Positions 35,345-46,871 of a stretch of DNA of 64,000 nucleotides are shown in pieces. The stretch spans positions 720,799 to 784,798 of the forward strand of contig CALYLW010000434.1 in assembly GCA_944989445.1 (NCBI GenBank). Direction: 5' to 3'. Position 1 is the first letter of the stretch; each line of letters opens with the position of its first letter. A model generated the notes under the pieces. That model was not told the origin of the DNA. It saw only the letters and a list, made by a program, of their open reading frames with translations, and did not search any database. A program made the position numbers and the translations under genes. Source of the DNA: Ampullaceana balthica (Eukaryota; Mollusca; Gastropoda; Lymnaeidae).

Positions 35345-35888
35345 TAAAACAAACCCGTAAAAACAAAGTTTTTGACTATAAATCCCTTATATATGAGACA
35401 TAACTAACAGTATTGATTATTTTCAAACATTTACAGACTGAATCTGTCTTAACTCAAGTTTGCTTCATAACCCTAGGGGGGAGGGGTGGGTGGGAGGGGG
35501 AGAGGGGAAAAGTCTGGTCACTGATTCGCTTGACCGAGCTCAGAGTGACACGTAAAATGTAAACAAAAGCGCCCCGTCGCTTCGTTGGGTCGCCTCAATG
35601 CGTCAGCTCAAAATTTCACGTGGGAAAAAAACAATAACAAACCGTGAATTTTAATTACATACCTCATATAAGGATAAACTAAAAATGCATTAATTTAATT
35701 ACGGTACGTTCGATCGATCTGAAAATTTAATACGATGCATTGTTAGGTCAGACGGGTCAGTGTGCCAAATTTCAGCTCGATCAGATGACGGGAAGTGGGT
35801 AATATTGTACTTCTAATTTTCCGCCCGCCCAAAACAGACAGAGAGAGAGAGAGACAGAGACGCCGGTGAAGTTAATATAAGGGATTTA
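35345..35888 (+). mobile_element. TAAATCCCTTATAT-family repeat, copy 5
   Basis: Leader AAACCCGTAAAAACAAAG, then TATAAATCCCTTATATATGA; ends GTTAATATAAGGGATTTA. It contains ACGTTCGATCGATCTG and an AGAGAGAGAGA tract. Confidence 0.75.
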
Positions 35889-35994
35889 AAAAGGAACGAG
35901 ACACGCTATCTACACATTAAACTAAAGCGTTTTCGTACATTATGCAATCTAAAAATAAGTTGACAGTCCTATCAATGTAAGCGAGACAAAAAGA

Positions 35995-37072
35995 ACCCGT
36001 AAAAAACCAAGTTTTTTACTATAAATCCTTTCTGTACGAGCCATAAGTAAAAGAATGTTCATTATAATACGCAGCGCAACACAATCCAAAAATACCAAAT
36101 TTTAGTTATGTCTCGTAAAACGTGTTTACTATAATGCGTACCGATCTGGAATAAATAAAATAATAGTCCAAGTCACTGGCTGGCTGTCTGGATGGATGTG
36201 GAACGCTGAGGAACGATGTACAACAGTCTAAAGCAGTTGAAAAATCATGTGGTGATTAGCACTGTAAAAATATTTAATATGACGTCATTGGTTGATCTTA
36301 TATTTAATACAAGGTGTGCATCAAAAGGTGTGCAAATTAATTACAAATTAAAGACGCGCTGTAAAAAATATATTATATGACGCCATTGCTTTAGCTTATA
36401 TCTTAATTTTGGAAAAAGGGAACGATGTAAAAATAGGATTTGAGGATTTATAATTATAAAATACTTTGTGTACATTTCAGTAAATAAAATATTTCGTATT
36501 TATCAAAGAAGGATAAGTTTCTTGGGCTTTTGACAAAAAAACAAAGTGGGCGCCGTAGGCGCCCTACAACTCCTATTATTAAATACTTTGCGTACATTTC
36601 AGAAAGTTTAATATTTCGTATTTATCAAAAAAGGATAACTTAGTTGGGCTTTTGAAAAAGGTTGGCGCCGTAGGCGTCCTAAAAAAAGTGGGCGCCGCAG
36701 GCACCACGACGCCCCGGCACAATCTAGTATGTTTATAAAAAGTATTGTCAATATAATACGCACCAAATCGCGCAACTGGAAAGTATTAATAAAAAGGTCG
36801 TTAAATATAATACGCACCGCGACACTCAAAAATTTAACATGATACAAAGAGATAAATAAAATAATATAAAAATTCAATAATTTAATTACCGTACATGTGA
36901 TCGATCTGAAATTTTGATACTTTGTTTTTTATCATTGGCACAAGACTGCTTGCAAATATTCAGCTCGCTAGCTTACGAGGAAGTGGGTTAAAAATCGATC
37001 CAACTTTTTTTCGACAAGCAAGCAAACAAGCAAGCAATCAACCAGACACCATGAGTTAATATAAAGGATTTA
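35995..37072 (+). mobile_element. TAAATCCCTTATAT-family repeat, copy 6, enlarged
   Basis: Starts AACCCGTAAAAAACCAAG, then TATAAATCCTTTCTGTACGA; ends AGTTAATATAAAGGATTTA. About 1.05 kb instead of 0.5 kb. The extra middle includes a 122-bp tandem duplication (36459-36580 and 36581-36697). Confidence 0.6.
36459..36697. repeat. Tandem duplication, about 120-bp unit, with GGCGCCGTAGGCGCC palindrome
   Basis: Both units begin AAATACTTTG(T/C)GTACATTTCAG and contain ATTTCGTATTTATCAAA and GTTGGGC or CTTGGGC, then a GGCGCCGTAGGC motif. Confidence 0.75.
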
Positions 37073-37104
37073 AAAAAAGAATAATAAACTAATATACAAA
37101 GTGT

Positions 37105-37276
37105 GCCAAGGAGATTTCTAGCTAATTCATGTCATGTGAGCCCAAGTGATCTCTAGCTAATATATTATGTCATGTGCGGTCATGTGATCTCTAGCTAATT
37201 GATGTCCTAATGGTCCAGGTGATCTCTAGCTAATTTATTTACTAAGGGCCCAGGTGATCTCTAACTAATTGATGTG
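37105..37276. repeat. Minisatellite, four units of GTGATCTCTAGCTAATT
   Basis: Units of about 40-45 bp, each with (A/G)(A/T)GATCTCTAGCTAATT and a variable spacer containing GATGTC or TCATGTG. Confidence 0.75.
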
Positions 37277-38164
37277 ATCCGAGCATGTCTGTCCGAAATT
37301 AATTTTGCGATTACGAATTTACGAATCTGTAGCGACAATATTTCGAAACTTTTTATTCAGATTAACTTACGTTTTAAAAATAGTTGAATGTGATTGAATT
37401 TGAACAGTTCGATTTTTAATTTAATCCGTGGAAAAGATCAAACATTTTCTTACTGCAAGCAATTTTTAAAATTCTTTTTAATGAAGGTCGTGTTCAGCCG
37501 TGTCTACTGTTTCGATTTATTTGAACTCATTATCTCCCACCTTTTTTAATGCATGGCAAGTGTAGTTTGGTAGTGAGCTTTATTTCGCTGACTATTTAAT
37601 TAAATCATATGTACCTCTTGATTTCCACGTTTAAAAGTCCTTGAGATGAAGGAGTTAACCAAAATAACATTTTAAAAGCGGCTAGATCTTGTTATCTTCC
37701 TTAAATATATAGCAATACAATATTTTTTAAATACATGTATTCTTTAAGTTCAAGTATACTTTCCCGTTGTAAGTTGTTTACTTTTACCCATTGAGGAGTC
37801 CAAAACACGATAAAGACCATCAAAATCTAAATAAAAAACACTGAAAACTTTTCTTTACAACCTTTCACTATAATACCCCGACCAACAAGCACACGCATAA
37901 CTTTAACACCCTTCCACACGCATAACTTTAACACCCTACCCGGATCCGATCTTCAAATCGGTATTCGAAATTCAGTATCATAACCTAGAAATTAAGAATC
38001 CTAATTAAGAATTTCACTTTTTATTTCTATCACATAAAAACTGGAGTGTTTAAATTTTAAAAAATATGTTTCCGACTACACTTGTGACATAATAATCGTA
38101 GTCCGACACAGGTAGAAATTAGCAAGTTGTTTATTTAAAATCAACAATTTTACTGCAAGCTACA
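37277..38164. other. No gene recognised
   Basis: AT-rich. A short direct repeat CACACGCATAACTTTAACACCC occurs twice near 37890-37935. Nothing else seen. Confidence 0.4.
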
Positions 38165-38660
38165 TAGCACAATATAAAAATACTACTACTACTAATAATA
38201 ATGATAATAATAATTCTAATAGTGATGATAATAATAATATTAATAGTTAAAATAATAATCACAATATTAAAAAAATTAATAATTTATATAGCGCAATACC
38301 TAAGAAAGCAGCTGGGCTCAAAGTTCTTCACATGAAAATAGTGACACATTAATTTTTTAATGCATTCAATTTAAACATTTATAAGTTAATTACAAAAAAA
38401 CAACAACATATAGTGACATAATAATACACATAATCTACGTTTATCATTCATTGAAATAATGGTTATTTAGAAAGTAAGGTTTGAATTTGAAGAGCTTTTT
38501 GTTTTAGTGCAGAATTGAATGCCTTTAGTAGTAGGAACGTTTAATAGCAGATAATTCCCTTGCTTTGTGGCACTATAAGAGAAAGACCTTTCGCCAAATG
38601 CTTTATTGTGTGTGTTAGGAACTAAGAAAATACAATGGAAGGAAGTAAACTTTAATTATG
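38165..38660. repeat. Interspersed repeat with TAA tract and TTTATATAGCGCAATACC motif
   Basis: A TAA/TGA-rich tract (38185-38285), then AATTTATATAGCGCAATACC and GGGCTCAAAGTTCTTCACAT, then a segment with GCTTTGTGGCACTATAAGAG and AAGACCTTTCGCC. This arrangement is a dispersed repeat I recall from many marine invertebrate genomes; class uncertain. Confidence 0.45.
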
Positions 38661-39017
38661 TGCTTATATCTGGCTGAATTAGGAACAAGAAATTTTTTCT
38701 TTGGTGGAAAGTTTTTTTTTCTCACAAACTATACACAATAAATAAAAACAAACCCTCTTCATTAATAATAAATTACTTTTTAGAGACCAAAAATATTTGA
38801 AATTTTATTTTAAAAAGATAAAAAAATATATGTAACAAAAGAACCGAGTCTTTATAAATGAAAAAAAAATGCCTGTGTAAGTCTGCATGACATAAAAGGC
38901 TATGACATACAAAATAAGTTTAAGTTTAAGTTCTGATTATCATTTTACCCTTAAGTTCATATCCCTTCAGATTTTAACACTTTACAATATAAATGAGCAA
39001 ACCGGTTTTTCAAACTT

Positions 39018-39301
39018 TATCGGTATCTTATCTTATCTATACAGACGCTCCTTCTATGCAGAAGATAGTTGCGTCCACAGACCATGACAGATGATCTGTT
39101 GGCAAGTGATGCAGCATTCACAGGCCACAGCTTTGTGGGTTCCACGCATTACCCAGCCGCCTAACTACATGTAGTGTTAGGTACCCATTCGGAGCGGGGT
39201 GACTCAGGGACGCCCTAGGCCCCGAGAACAAACCCTTGCCTTCACATGGATTCGAACCCGTGACCATCGGTACGACAGTCCAGTGCGCTGCCACTCGACA
39301 T
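39018..39301 (-). repeat. tRNA-derived SINE
   Basis: Minus strand begins GTCGAGTGGCAGCGCACTGG (A box) and has GGTCACGGGTTCGAATCCAT (B box) about 30 bases on. It then runs into a unique body and a GATAAGATA-type tail. Two 3' fragments of the family lie at 13555 and 30788. The two boxes are the internal pol III promoter. It is not a functional tRNA gene. Confidence 0.8.
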
Positions 39302-39407
39302 TTATATGAATATCATTTTCAATTTGTTACTTAGGTAATACAAAAGCAGCTTTTCACTTTCCATTGAGAGACAGTGAAAGATAGACATACTTTCTGTGTT
39401 CGGAGTG

Positions 39408-39754
39408 TTGACAGTATTCGGTAGTTGGATGACGGCGTATTGGCAGTATTTGGTGGTTTGGATGACGGCGTGTTGACAGAATTCGGTGGTTTGGATGACG
39501 GCGTGATGATAGTATTTTGTGGTTTTGATGTCATCGTGTTGACAGAATTCGGTGGTTTGATTGACGGCGGGTTGGCAGTATTCGGTAGTTTGGATGTCGT
39601 CATGTTGACAGAATTCGGTGGTTTGGATGACGGCGTGTTGGCAGGATTCGGTAGTTTGGATGTCATCGTATTGACAGGATTTGGTGGTTTAGATAATGGC
39701 GTGTTGACAAAAAGTCAGTTGTTTGGGTGAAGGCGTGTTGACAGAATTCGGTGG
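39408..39754 (-). repeat. 33-bp minisatellite with coding potential (TPSSKPPNSVN repeat)
   Basis: About ten 33-bp units (GGTGGTTTGGATGACGGCGT, then GTTGACAGAATTC) keep the minus-strand frame, encoding 11-residue units such as TPSSKPPNSVN or MTSKLPNTANP. The frame is open for 111 codons. It could be an exon of a mucin-like or disordered protein, or a non-coding array whose unit length preserves frame. No splice partner identified. Confidence 0.6.
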
Positions 39755-39852
39755 TCATGATAAAAGTTGTCTAATAAAACAACTTGCTGTTGAAATTTTT
39801 AAATCTTAGCTTCCAATTTTATATGTACTCAGCACCACTGCTTCAAATGTTG

Positions 39853-39981
39853 TGTTGTTCGCTAGTTACTCCAGTGTGTACATGGAGGGCATCTCCTCGG
39901 TAATTGCCACAAAAGTAACCCAGCCTGCGAACATGGGCCCCACTGCTTCCTGGACAAGTACTTGTGGTGTACTTGTACTTG
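39853..39981 (-). pseudogene. Unrecognised family, relic copy 3 (fragment)
   Basis: Minus-strand frame KYKYTTSTCPGSSGAHVRRL, then GYFCGNYRGDALHVHTGV, aligns with the C-terminal part of copy 1 (KYTYTTCTCPGSREPYV, RHVHSGV). The stretch just upstream is out of frame. Fragment only. Confidence 0.5.
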
Positions 39982-40111
39982 GTTACAGCGGGTTCCAAAT
40001 ACATATATTTTGTTACAAAATGCTTCTTTGTCCATCTTTGAGTAAAAATATTTATAAGAATAATCGCTTGATAAATCTTAAGGAGTTATACAGAAAATCA
40101 ATCGCGGCTAC

Positions 40112-40434
40112 AGTTTGATAAACATTGTATAAAAGCCTATTCCAGCCAGTGCTGCTAATATTTTCGCCCTTAGAATTGTCCCCACTGAGAACATGACGGT
40201 CAAAAAACCAGCCAGTATTAACCCAAGGGAATGGACAAAGGCGCTACTGCTACCTGGACATGTACATGCTGTGTACGCGTACTTAGTCCAGCCGGGCGTG
40301 ACCGCGCTCCTGTTCGTCCATTCACCCACGGACATCCATGAAGATGGGATACAATTAAGTTCAGCTTGACCTCATCACTGAAATGTTCGTACAGACCGTA
40401 AAAATGACGCCATAGGTCATCAATTTTAGCCAAA
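40112..40434 (-). pseudogene. Unrecognised family, relic copy 2
   Basis: Frames in order: LAKIDDLWRHFYGLYEHF and LNLIVSHLHGC, then (+shift) MSVGEWTNRSAV, GWTKYAYTACTCPGSSSAF, then (shift) GWFFDRHVLSGDNSKGENIS. These align with copy 1 (LLDKLEGMW, FIVSHPHDC, VSVGHWINR, CTCPGS, WCYFDRHVHSG, GENFSG). A TTATAATTTCAG acceptor precedes it, suggesting the family has an intron here. Two shifts make it dead. No upstream half was found. Confidence 0.55.
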
Positions 40435-40505
40435 CTGAAATTATAACTAGACATGTTCGATGAATATCTTACCTGGGTGCACATAATTTGTATTAATAAA
40501 AACAA

Positions 40506-41974
40506 TTTAAAATTAATAATACTAATTTATCAATAATTATTTTAAAATAGTTTCAAAGATTTCATAAATTCCTAAAATTTCATGTCCTAAATTTCATTTT
40601 TTTTAATTAAAAAAAGTTCTTAATATTTAGGGCCTGGTAATTGAGTGTTTATTTCAGTATCAACCCTCTCTGTGCGGCACTTATCCAGTAACACCCCTGC
40701 TCGGTAACACGGAATGTCCCTTGTTTTTTTTTGGACCTGATTTGAGTTAATCAATTTTTTATTGTTAATTTTGCTGGTACATCGATTTGTCTCCTACTGA
40801 TTTATTTCTAACTGTACCTCCGAGCTACGGACACAGGTTTTGTAGATGCCTTATTGAAACATCCTTCCCGCCCTAAACTTTTTATAAAATTTAATAAACA
40901 CAAACAATATAATTAACAGTTTATTAAACTAAGAATTTAAACAACGTAATGTCTGTCAATGAATTGGTGAATACTTTATTTATTAAACAGTAACATTTAA
41001 ACTTTTTGGGCATTGGTGTTGCTAATGAGCCACCTTTCCATATCGTTATATTATATAAGCCTTATAAGCAACAACAACAGGTTCCAGAGTTATAAAAATA
41101 TAAAATCATTATAATTTTACCGTCCTCGCTTAGTTAAAAAATACCTGCTCGACCAGTTAGTGTATGTGGTACAAAGAAACTATTTTTAAAACAAATCGTT
41201 CACGTTCAGCCTTATTGATTTGTGAATGGCACATATCATTATGTACTTTATTGCTTACGTCGGTGAACTGAACTCAATAACTGTTTGTATTTCAAAAAGA
41301 AGTCACATATTTTAAGGCACGATTTCGAAGAGGTAAGAGTATGGAAATTTCGTTACATTTTATTTCACATAAGTATAGATATTTCTGTAAATCACACTCC
41401 CGTAATTAGGGCGTGATATAAGAAGATTCAAAGAAATCTTATACTAAAATGATAATGTAATTGAACTGCATTTTAGAAGAATGCAAAAATTACAATGACA
41501 TTGGAAGCTTAGCTAAAAACGACACAAAAACAATTGTTGGGGTCTAATTTTAATAGTATAATAAACTTATTGTCTCTTAACATAAATTTAAACCTTTCAC
41601 TCTTTTTTCTAAATATACGAAACAAACATATTCATTTAATTTTAAATTAAAATATGATATGTCCCAGGTTGTCCAATATTTCGCGAATTTGCATTGAATC
41701 CTTAGCCAAAGCCCAATGTGGTAGTTGAAGACTGCCCGGTAAGTGGCAAACCTGTCGCTTCAGGTGTGAAAAAGTGCACGTGGTAGCAAGGAAAGTGCCA
41801 CGCAGTGACAATAATATACCATTCGTCTGTCATAGTGACTAGTTCTTATTATTTGTACAAAGGATCATTAAGCCAAGTTTGCATTATTGCGACCTCTGAA
41901 AAGAAAAACAAAAGAAGATGCTGCTTACAGCTTCTTGATGTCTTCCCCACATAAAGGTCTCCAAGCGTGCTTCA
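40506..41974. other. No gene recognised
   Basis: AT-rich, scattered short frames only. 41640-41870 is slightly richer and may belong to the integrase relic downstream. Confidence 0.4.
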
Positions 41975-42985
41975 ATGAGATACTGGGAAAGAATGTGCAA
42001 CCAAGTTGTAAATGAACTAAAAAAACATGTGTCCTGAACTAAAACTGCAAACTGAAAAATGAGGCATATCCAAAGCCAAGGTTTCGTCGAACGTGCCAAC
42101 CAAGATGTTAAGATTGTGATGATAACATGGATGCACACAAAGGAATCAAAGTATTGGGCTGAGAGTCTCAAATTCGTTCAATTCATAAAAAACGTTCTTT
42201 TCCACAAGGCTTTTAGCAGTAGTCATTTGATGCTATGTTTGGCTGCAAGGCACAATTTTGACTTAGTACCTCAATTCTGACCAGAGAGGTGATCGATAAT
42301 TTAGTTACGGAGAAAGATCTTAAAACCGCCGAACAAGAAACGGAGGATGCTATAAATGATGGGACTGCCTCAAGAAATTCAGATGCTGCCGTGCTGGCTG
42401 TGGATCTATTGAAAAGTTCAGACTGGTTGCCTGACTATAGCCATGCAAAAAAGTCTGCATATTGTTTGAGAAAGCGTAAAATTCAAACTATTCTTGTGAA
42501 TCCTGCGGAAAAGAAAGACCTGCAATTCTTTGAATCAACAGTGAAGCAGATGACGTGTAAGGAGGTAAAATAATGTTCGGACTATGTCATAATAATCAAG
42601 AAATCATGAAAAAGAGGTAAGCTGCTTACGATAGTTTGAAAGGTTAAGCTACGAAGATGCTTAGAAATTCAGTTGCAACTTGCAAAAATTGGAGATAACG
42701 TCCGCGTCCGTATACCAGGTGTTGTCAGAGGTCGAGGTGGTCCAAAAAGCGTTCCTGCAGTTGTAATGAACGTTGAAAATCAATTCTACAAACTAGGAAA
42801 AAGCATGGTATTTTCAAACAACTGTACTCTAGAAGCGAGTTTTCCATTTTACAGTAGAAACTACTCACACTAGAATCCGTGGACACAGGAAAAAGATACT
42901 ACGAGCCGTCACGTCTTCCCAATCACTGACCAGCGGCAAAGGTTACACTCGATGCAATTGCAGTACTAATTGTGAAAACATCGAT
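41975..42985 (+). pseudogene. Ginger/KRBA2-like DDE integrase relic, C-terminal half
   Basis: VVNELKK, then MRHIQSQGFVERANQDVKI (the region around the catalytic Glu, GxVERANQ), ESLKFVQFIKNVLFHKAF, IDNLVTEKDLKTAEQETE, LQLAKIGDNVRVRIPGVVRG (an SH3-like C-terminal module), and finally LTSGKGYTRCNCSTNCENI, the Cys-rich tail seen in KRBA2/SCAND3-type integrases. Several stops (for example 42020-42055 and 42278) and shifts. Such genes derive from Ginger-type DNA transposons whose integrase resembles that of Ty3 elements. The N-terminal half and terminal repeats were not found. Confidence 0.7.
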
Positions 42986-42999
42986 GCAGATGTATGAAG

Positions 43000-43445
43000 A
43001 ACGTCTGAGGAATAAGTTGGCCCCTATGTTGGCCCGGGACATGAATAAGGTTGCGGAAGTGACTGCGGCCCGAAACCAACAGCCTGGCGCTTTGGATTGC
43101 CGAACCAGCAGCCCGCATAATGCTCGCGAACAAACAAAGAGAAGGGCTCGATCTCACCGAAAGGTCTGGTGGTGGTTACGGGGAGGAGCTTGCTCCTCAC
43201 TCAACAGGGCCCGCTAGGAACATCGAAGACTGAAAGACCCTCTTGGCAAATGGCGAGACAAACGCTTCAATGGGTTGAAGATTTCTGCCTACTATCTCTG
43301 TCTCATGGCTCATATATATCGTATTTCCACAGGCAATGGCAGTTTTGTAAGGCCAGCTGGCTATATACGAGACCGAGAGCGAGACAAAGCTCGCTCTGCT
43401 GGACATTGCAGGAGACAACATGGACATACGGGAGGCTTATTTGAC
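43000..43445. other. GC-rich island with several overlapping open frames
   Basis: Visibly richer in G and C than everything around it. Plus-strand frames give CRTSSPHNAREQTKRRARSH, and in another frame DLTERSGGGYGEELAPHSTG and KWRDKRFNGLKISAYYLCLM with RDRERDKARSAGHC. No family recognised. It follows the integrase relic directly and could be part of that element, a captured gene fragment or foreign DNA. Confidence 0.35.
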
Positions 43446-44149
43446 ACATAGGAACATTCCTGAGTTTTGACACTACAGTTAATATCTGATAGAAATCGTT
43501 AATTAGTATTCTTAATTTGTAGGATTCGAAATTGCATTTGGATACTGAATTTGTATATCGGAGGGTGTTTAATTTTAAGTTATGTGTGTTCTTTTTGTCG
43601 GGGTGTTTGAGTGGAGCGATGTAATGCGAAGAATTTAGTGTTTCTTTCTGTCGACAACTATTACAATTTTAATGGTTTTTATTGTGTTGCGGAAGCAAAC
43701 ATGAGTAAAACTATACAACTTACACCGGGAAGGTATACTAAAACTAATAGAATACAAGTGAAGAGTTCAAGGGAAGAAACGGCTATGTAACATTTATGTA
43801 GGTTTGAGATATTCAAGCTTAAATGTTCAAAATTATAAAGTTTTCTAATAAATTAAATAGATTTGAATTTTTAATAGGGCTAGAGAATTTTGTTTCATAT
43901 AACCTCTTTCAGAGCATTCTATTTTTGATCCTCTATCAGATACAGGGGATAACTAAAAAATTTCAAAAATGTCACATAGCCATTTTTTACTTTGTGATCT
44001 ACATGTAATAAAAAAAGAACAACGTTTTGATGCCAAAGTTTAAGACAGATAATATGGTCTAGCCGCTTCTAAAATGTTATTATGTTTAACTCCCTTATCT
44101 CAAGGACTTTTAAACGTAAAGCTCAAGAGGTAGAAGCGAATAGTTAATA
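43446..44149. other. No gene recognised
   Basis: AT-rich, short frames only. Confidence 0.4.
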
Positions 44150-45206
44150 AACAACCTTGTAAAAACAAAGTTTTTTTTACTAAGAATCCCTTAAATATGA
44201 GACATAATTAAAAGTATTATTTTCAATATAATACCCATCGCGTGACATACATTTACAGACTGAACGCGACTGAACTCCCTTGCTGTAAAACATGAGGATG
44301 TGGTCGTGGATGGCTGGAGTGAACTCAGTGACGCGGGAATGTAAACAATAGCAGACGGATACATTTTGTTATATAGAGATAAACTATAAATGCATTAATT
44401 TAATTACGGTACATTCGATCGATCTGAAAGTTTTATACAATTCATTGTTAGGTGACACAAGTCTATGTGCAAAATTTCAGCTCAATCACATCACGGGAAG
44501 TGGGTCATTTTTAAATCCCTTATATTAACTACAACCCTCCCCTTCCCCTGGTTTTTAAAGACAGGGGAGATAATTCTATTTCATTCTGTAAATGTTTGTC
44601 GAGTTTGAACATAATCAATACTTTTAGTTATGTCTCATATATAAGGAATTTATAGTCAAAAACTTTGTTTTACGGGGTTGTTTAATTAAATCCTTTTTAT
44701 TAACTTCACCGTCTTGTCTGTCATGATCTCTTGGGCAGGTGTAAAAACAAACTAAACAATGACCCACTTCCCGTGATCCTATCGAGCTAAACTTTTTCAC
44801 ATAGACTCGTGTCATCTAACAATGCATTGTATCAAAATTTCAGATCGATCCAATGTACCGTAATTAAATTAATGCAATTTTAGTTTTTATCTCTTTATAA
44901 TTTAATGTAGCCGTCTTCTTTGTTCACCTCCACGTGCTGGAGTTCAGTCCAACCATCGAGGACCACACTTCACCCTCCCCCGTTTTTTACAATAATGGGA
45001 GATCAGTCGTTTTCAGTATGTAAATGTTTGTCGCGCGTTGCGTAATATATTGAACATATGAATACTTTAAGTTATGTCTCATATATAAGGGATTTATAGT
45101 CAAAAACTTTGTTTTTACGGGGTTGTTTAATTCACTTTTGTTTTTCCACCGGACTGACCGACCGCGAGCCCAAGACAAGACCATAAAGTTAATATAAGGG
45201 ATTTAA
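44150..45206. mobile_element. Inverted cluster of TAAATCCCTTATAT-family repeats (copies 7-10)
   Basis: Copy 7 runs plus strand, about 44150-44510, with an intact core (ACATTCGATCGATCTG) but truncated 3' end. Copy 8 runs minus, 44512-44652, internally deleted. Copy 9 runs minus, 44687-45096. Copy 10 is a plus-strand 3' fragment, about 45133-45206, ending GTTAATATAAGGGATTTA. Junctions sit at the AAATCCCTTATAT ends. Confidence 0.7.
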
Positions 45207-45601
45207 AAAGTCCACGAAAATAGCTCTGTACTAAATTTAATTTGCCGTGCTATTAAAAACAAATTGGAAAAGAATGAGTTCAAATCAATCGAAATATATG
45301 TCATTGATCAACACGAGCTTAAATAAAAAAACACAACTTGTAAATAGTTGTCGAGTAGTTGGCACATTTTTCATATTTCCCGTGTTCTTCATGCTCTATT
45401 TCTGGTGTGTCATACACCATCGCAAGTCTTAACGATGCATGACCTTTGCGTAGCTGCTGTTGACACGACGACTGCAGGCTGCCACGAGCCATTCGATTTT
45501 TTCTGAATCGTTGCGTTGCTTTCACGCTGAGAGTGTGTACCTCTGTTGATTATGTCTGATTTGACGTAATATTTCTTCTGCTGTTGGAACCACTGATGCT
45601 T

Positions 45602-46480
45602 CTAGCATATTACGCCGCCAATTTTAATCTTATTCAGCTTTTGACAAGCTTGCAGACCAAGGATAGGCTTTGAGTGCGTCTTGACTATTTGAAATTCCAG
45701 CACCTCTGTCTTGTCTTTCACAGAGCATTTGATTGATGTTTTGCCTACAAGAGGCAATGTTTCCCCACTGACTGTCATGAGCCTTGCTGTTGATTTCTGC
45801 ATTCTTCCCATTCTAAGTTGACTGAACAATCTGTGTGGCAGAATGTTTACTTGTGCGCCTGTGTCCAATGTGAACACTACTTGCCTCTGTTCAAGCGTGA
45901 CGACTGCTTTCAATTCTCACTCGTTGCGTGTTGCGTGGACACACTTCCTATGCAGAATGTTTCTTGACTATAGTCCACGTGATCTTTTAGTTGACGGTTG
46001 ACAACTTTTACACGTTTTGATTTGCATACAGCAGAAAAATGATTCAATTTTCCACAGTTATGGAATAACTTCCCATAAGCAGGACATTTTCTAGGTTCAT
46101 GTTTTTTCCACAATATTTATATTTGCCTGCTTTAATGTGTGTACTTGAGCTTACAGCTTGCTTGACATGTTGACTTGTTGTCATGTGCGTACGTAATTGA
46201 TTTCTCATATGACTTTGAGTTCACAGCTTGAACATTCTTTTCTTCATTTAAAGCTTTGAGTTGCTATTCCGAAGTTTCAGCCGCCCTACTTATAATTTCA
46301 GCCTTGTTTAAATTCAGCTCTAATTCTTTCAGTAGTCTAGCCCTGAGGTATACATTATTAACTCCAGTTACAATTCTGTCCTTTATCAGGGAATCTGTTA
46401 AATTTTCAAATTCACAAGACTTTGCTTTAAGTTTCAGGTCTATTATAAAAACATCGAACCATTCAGTACATGAATTCTAA
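45602..46480 (-). pseudogene. Ty3/gypsy gag-protease relic
   Basis: Minus-strand pieces: FIIDLKLKAKSCEFENLTDS, RIVTGVNNVYLRARLLKELE (gag), CGKLNHFSAVCKSK (zinc knuckle, first part degraded to CPAYGKLFHNC), then VVFTLDTGAQVNILPHRLF and PILGLQACQKLN (retropepsin with the DTG active site). TGA ends the protease frame near 45604. No reverse transcriptase or LTR found. A different lineage from the element at 46872-53358, whose protease reads DTGCT. Confidence 0.75.
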
Positions 46481-46860
46481 CACTGAATCTTCAAATGTTA
46501 TTTCAAAGCACAGCACACCTTTATGTCTCTTTAAGAAGAAAATGATTTCCAAACTGCAGCTCTTCTGTGTTCACATAGAGGCTCGCGAACAATTTATCAA
46601 ATTAAAACTTTTCGTTTGAAATATATGATGTGAAATACGTTTAACACGAAAAACGCTTAAAACGAAGCATCTGTCAACTTGAAATAAAATGTGATCCCGA
46701 AAAACTACAAAGTACTTTGATACACCTTTTTTTCTCTTAACGTTAAAGAAACATTGTTTGACACAAAAAAAAGATGTTGGTTCTTCGAAGGCATGAATGA
46801 CAGGAACTAAGTCTTTGCAATACACTTACAACATTTAGTTACCGATCCTATATTGTTTAT

Positions 46861-46869
46861 CTATCCCCC
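46861..46869. repeat. Left 9-bp target duplication CTATCCCCC of the 46870-54921 element
   Basis: Exact match to 54922-54930 once the retrotransposon insert is removed. Confidence 0.75.
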
Positions 46870-46871
46870 GG

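Noticed and set aside
39230..39301. tRNA-like A and B boxes
   Set aside because: The segment continues into a SINE body and tail and cannot fold as a complete tRNA.
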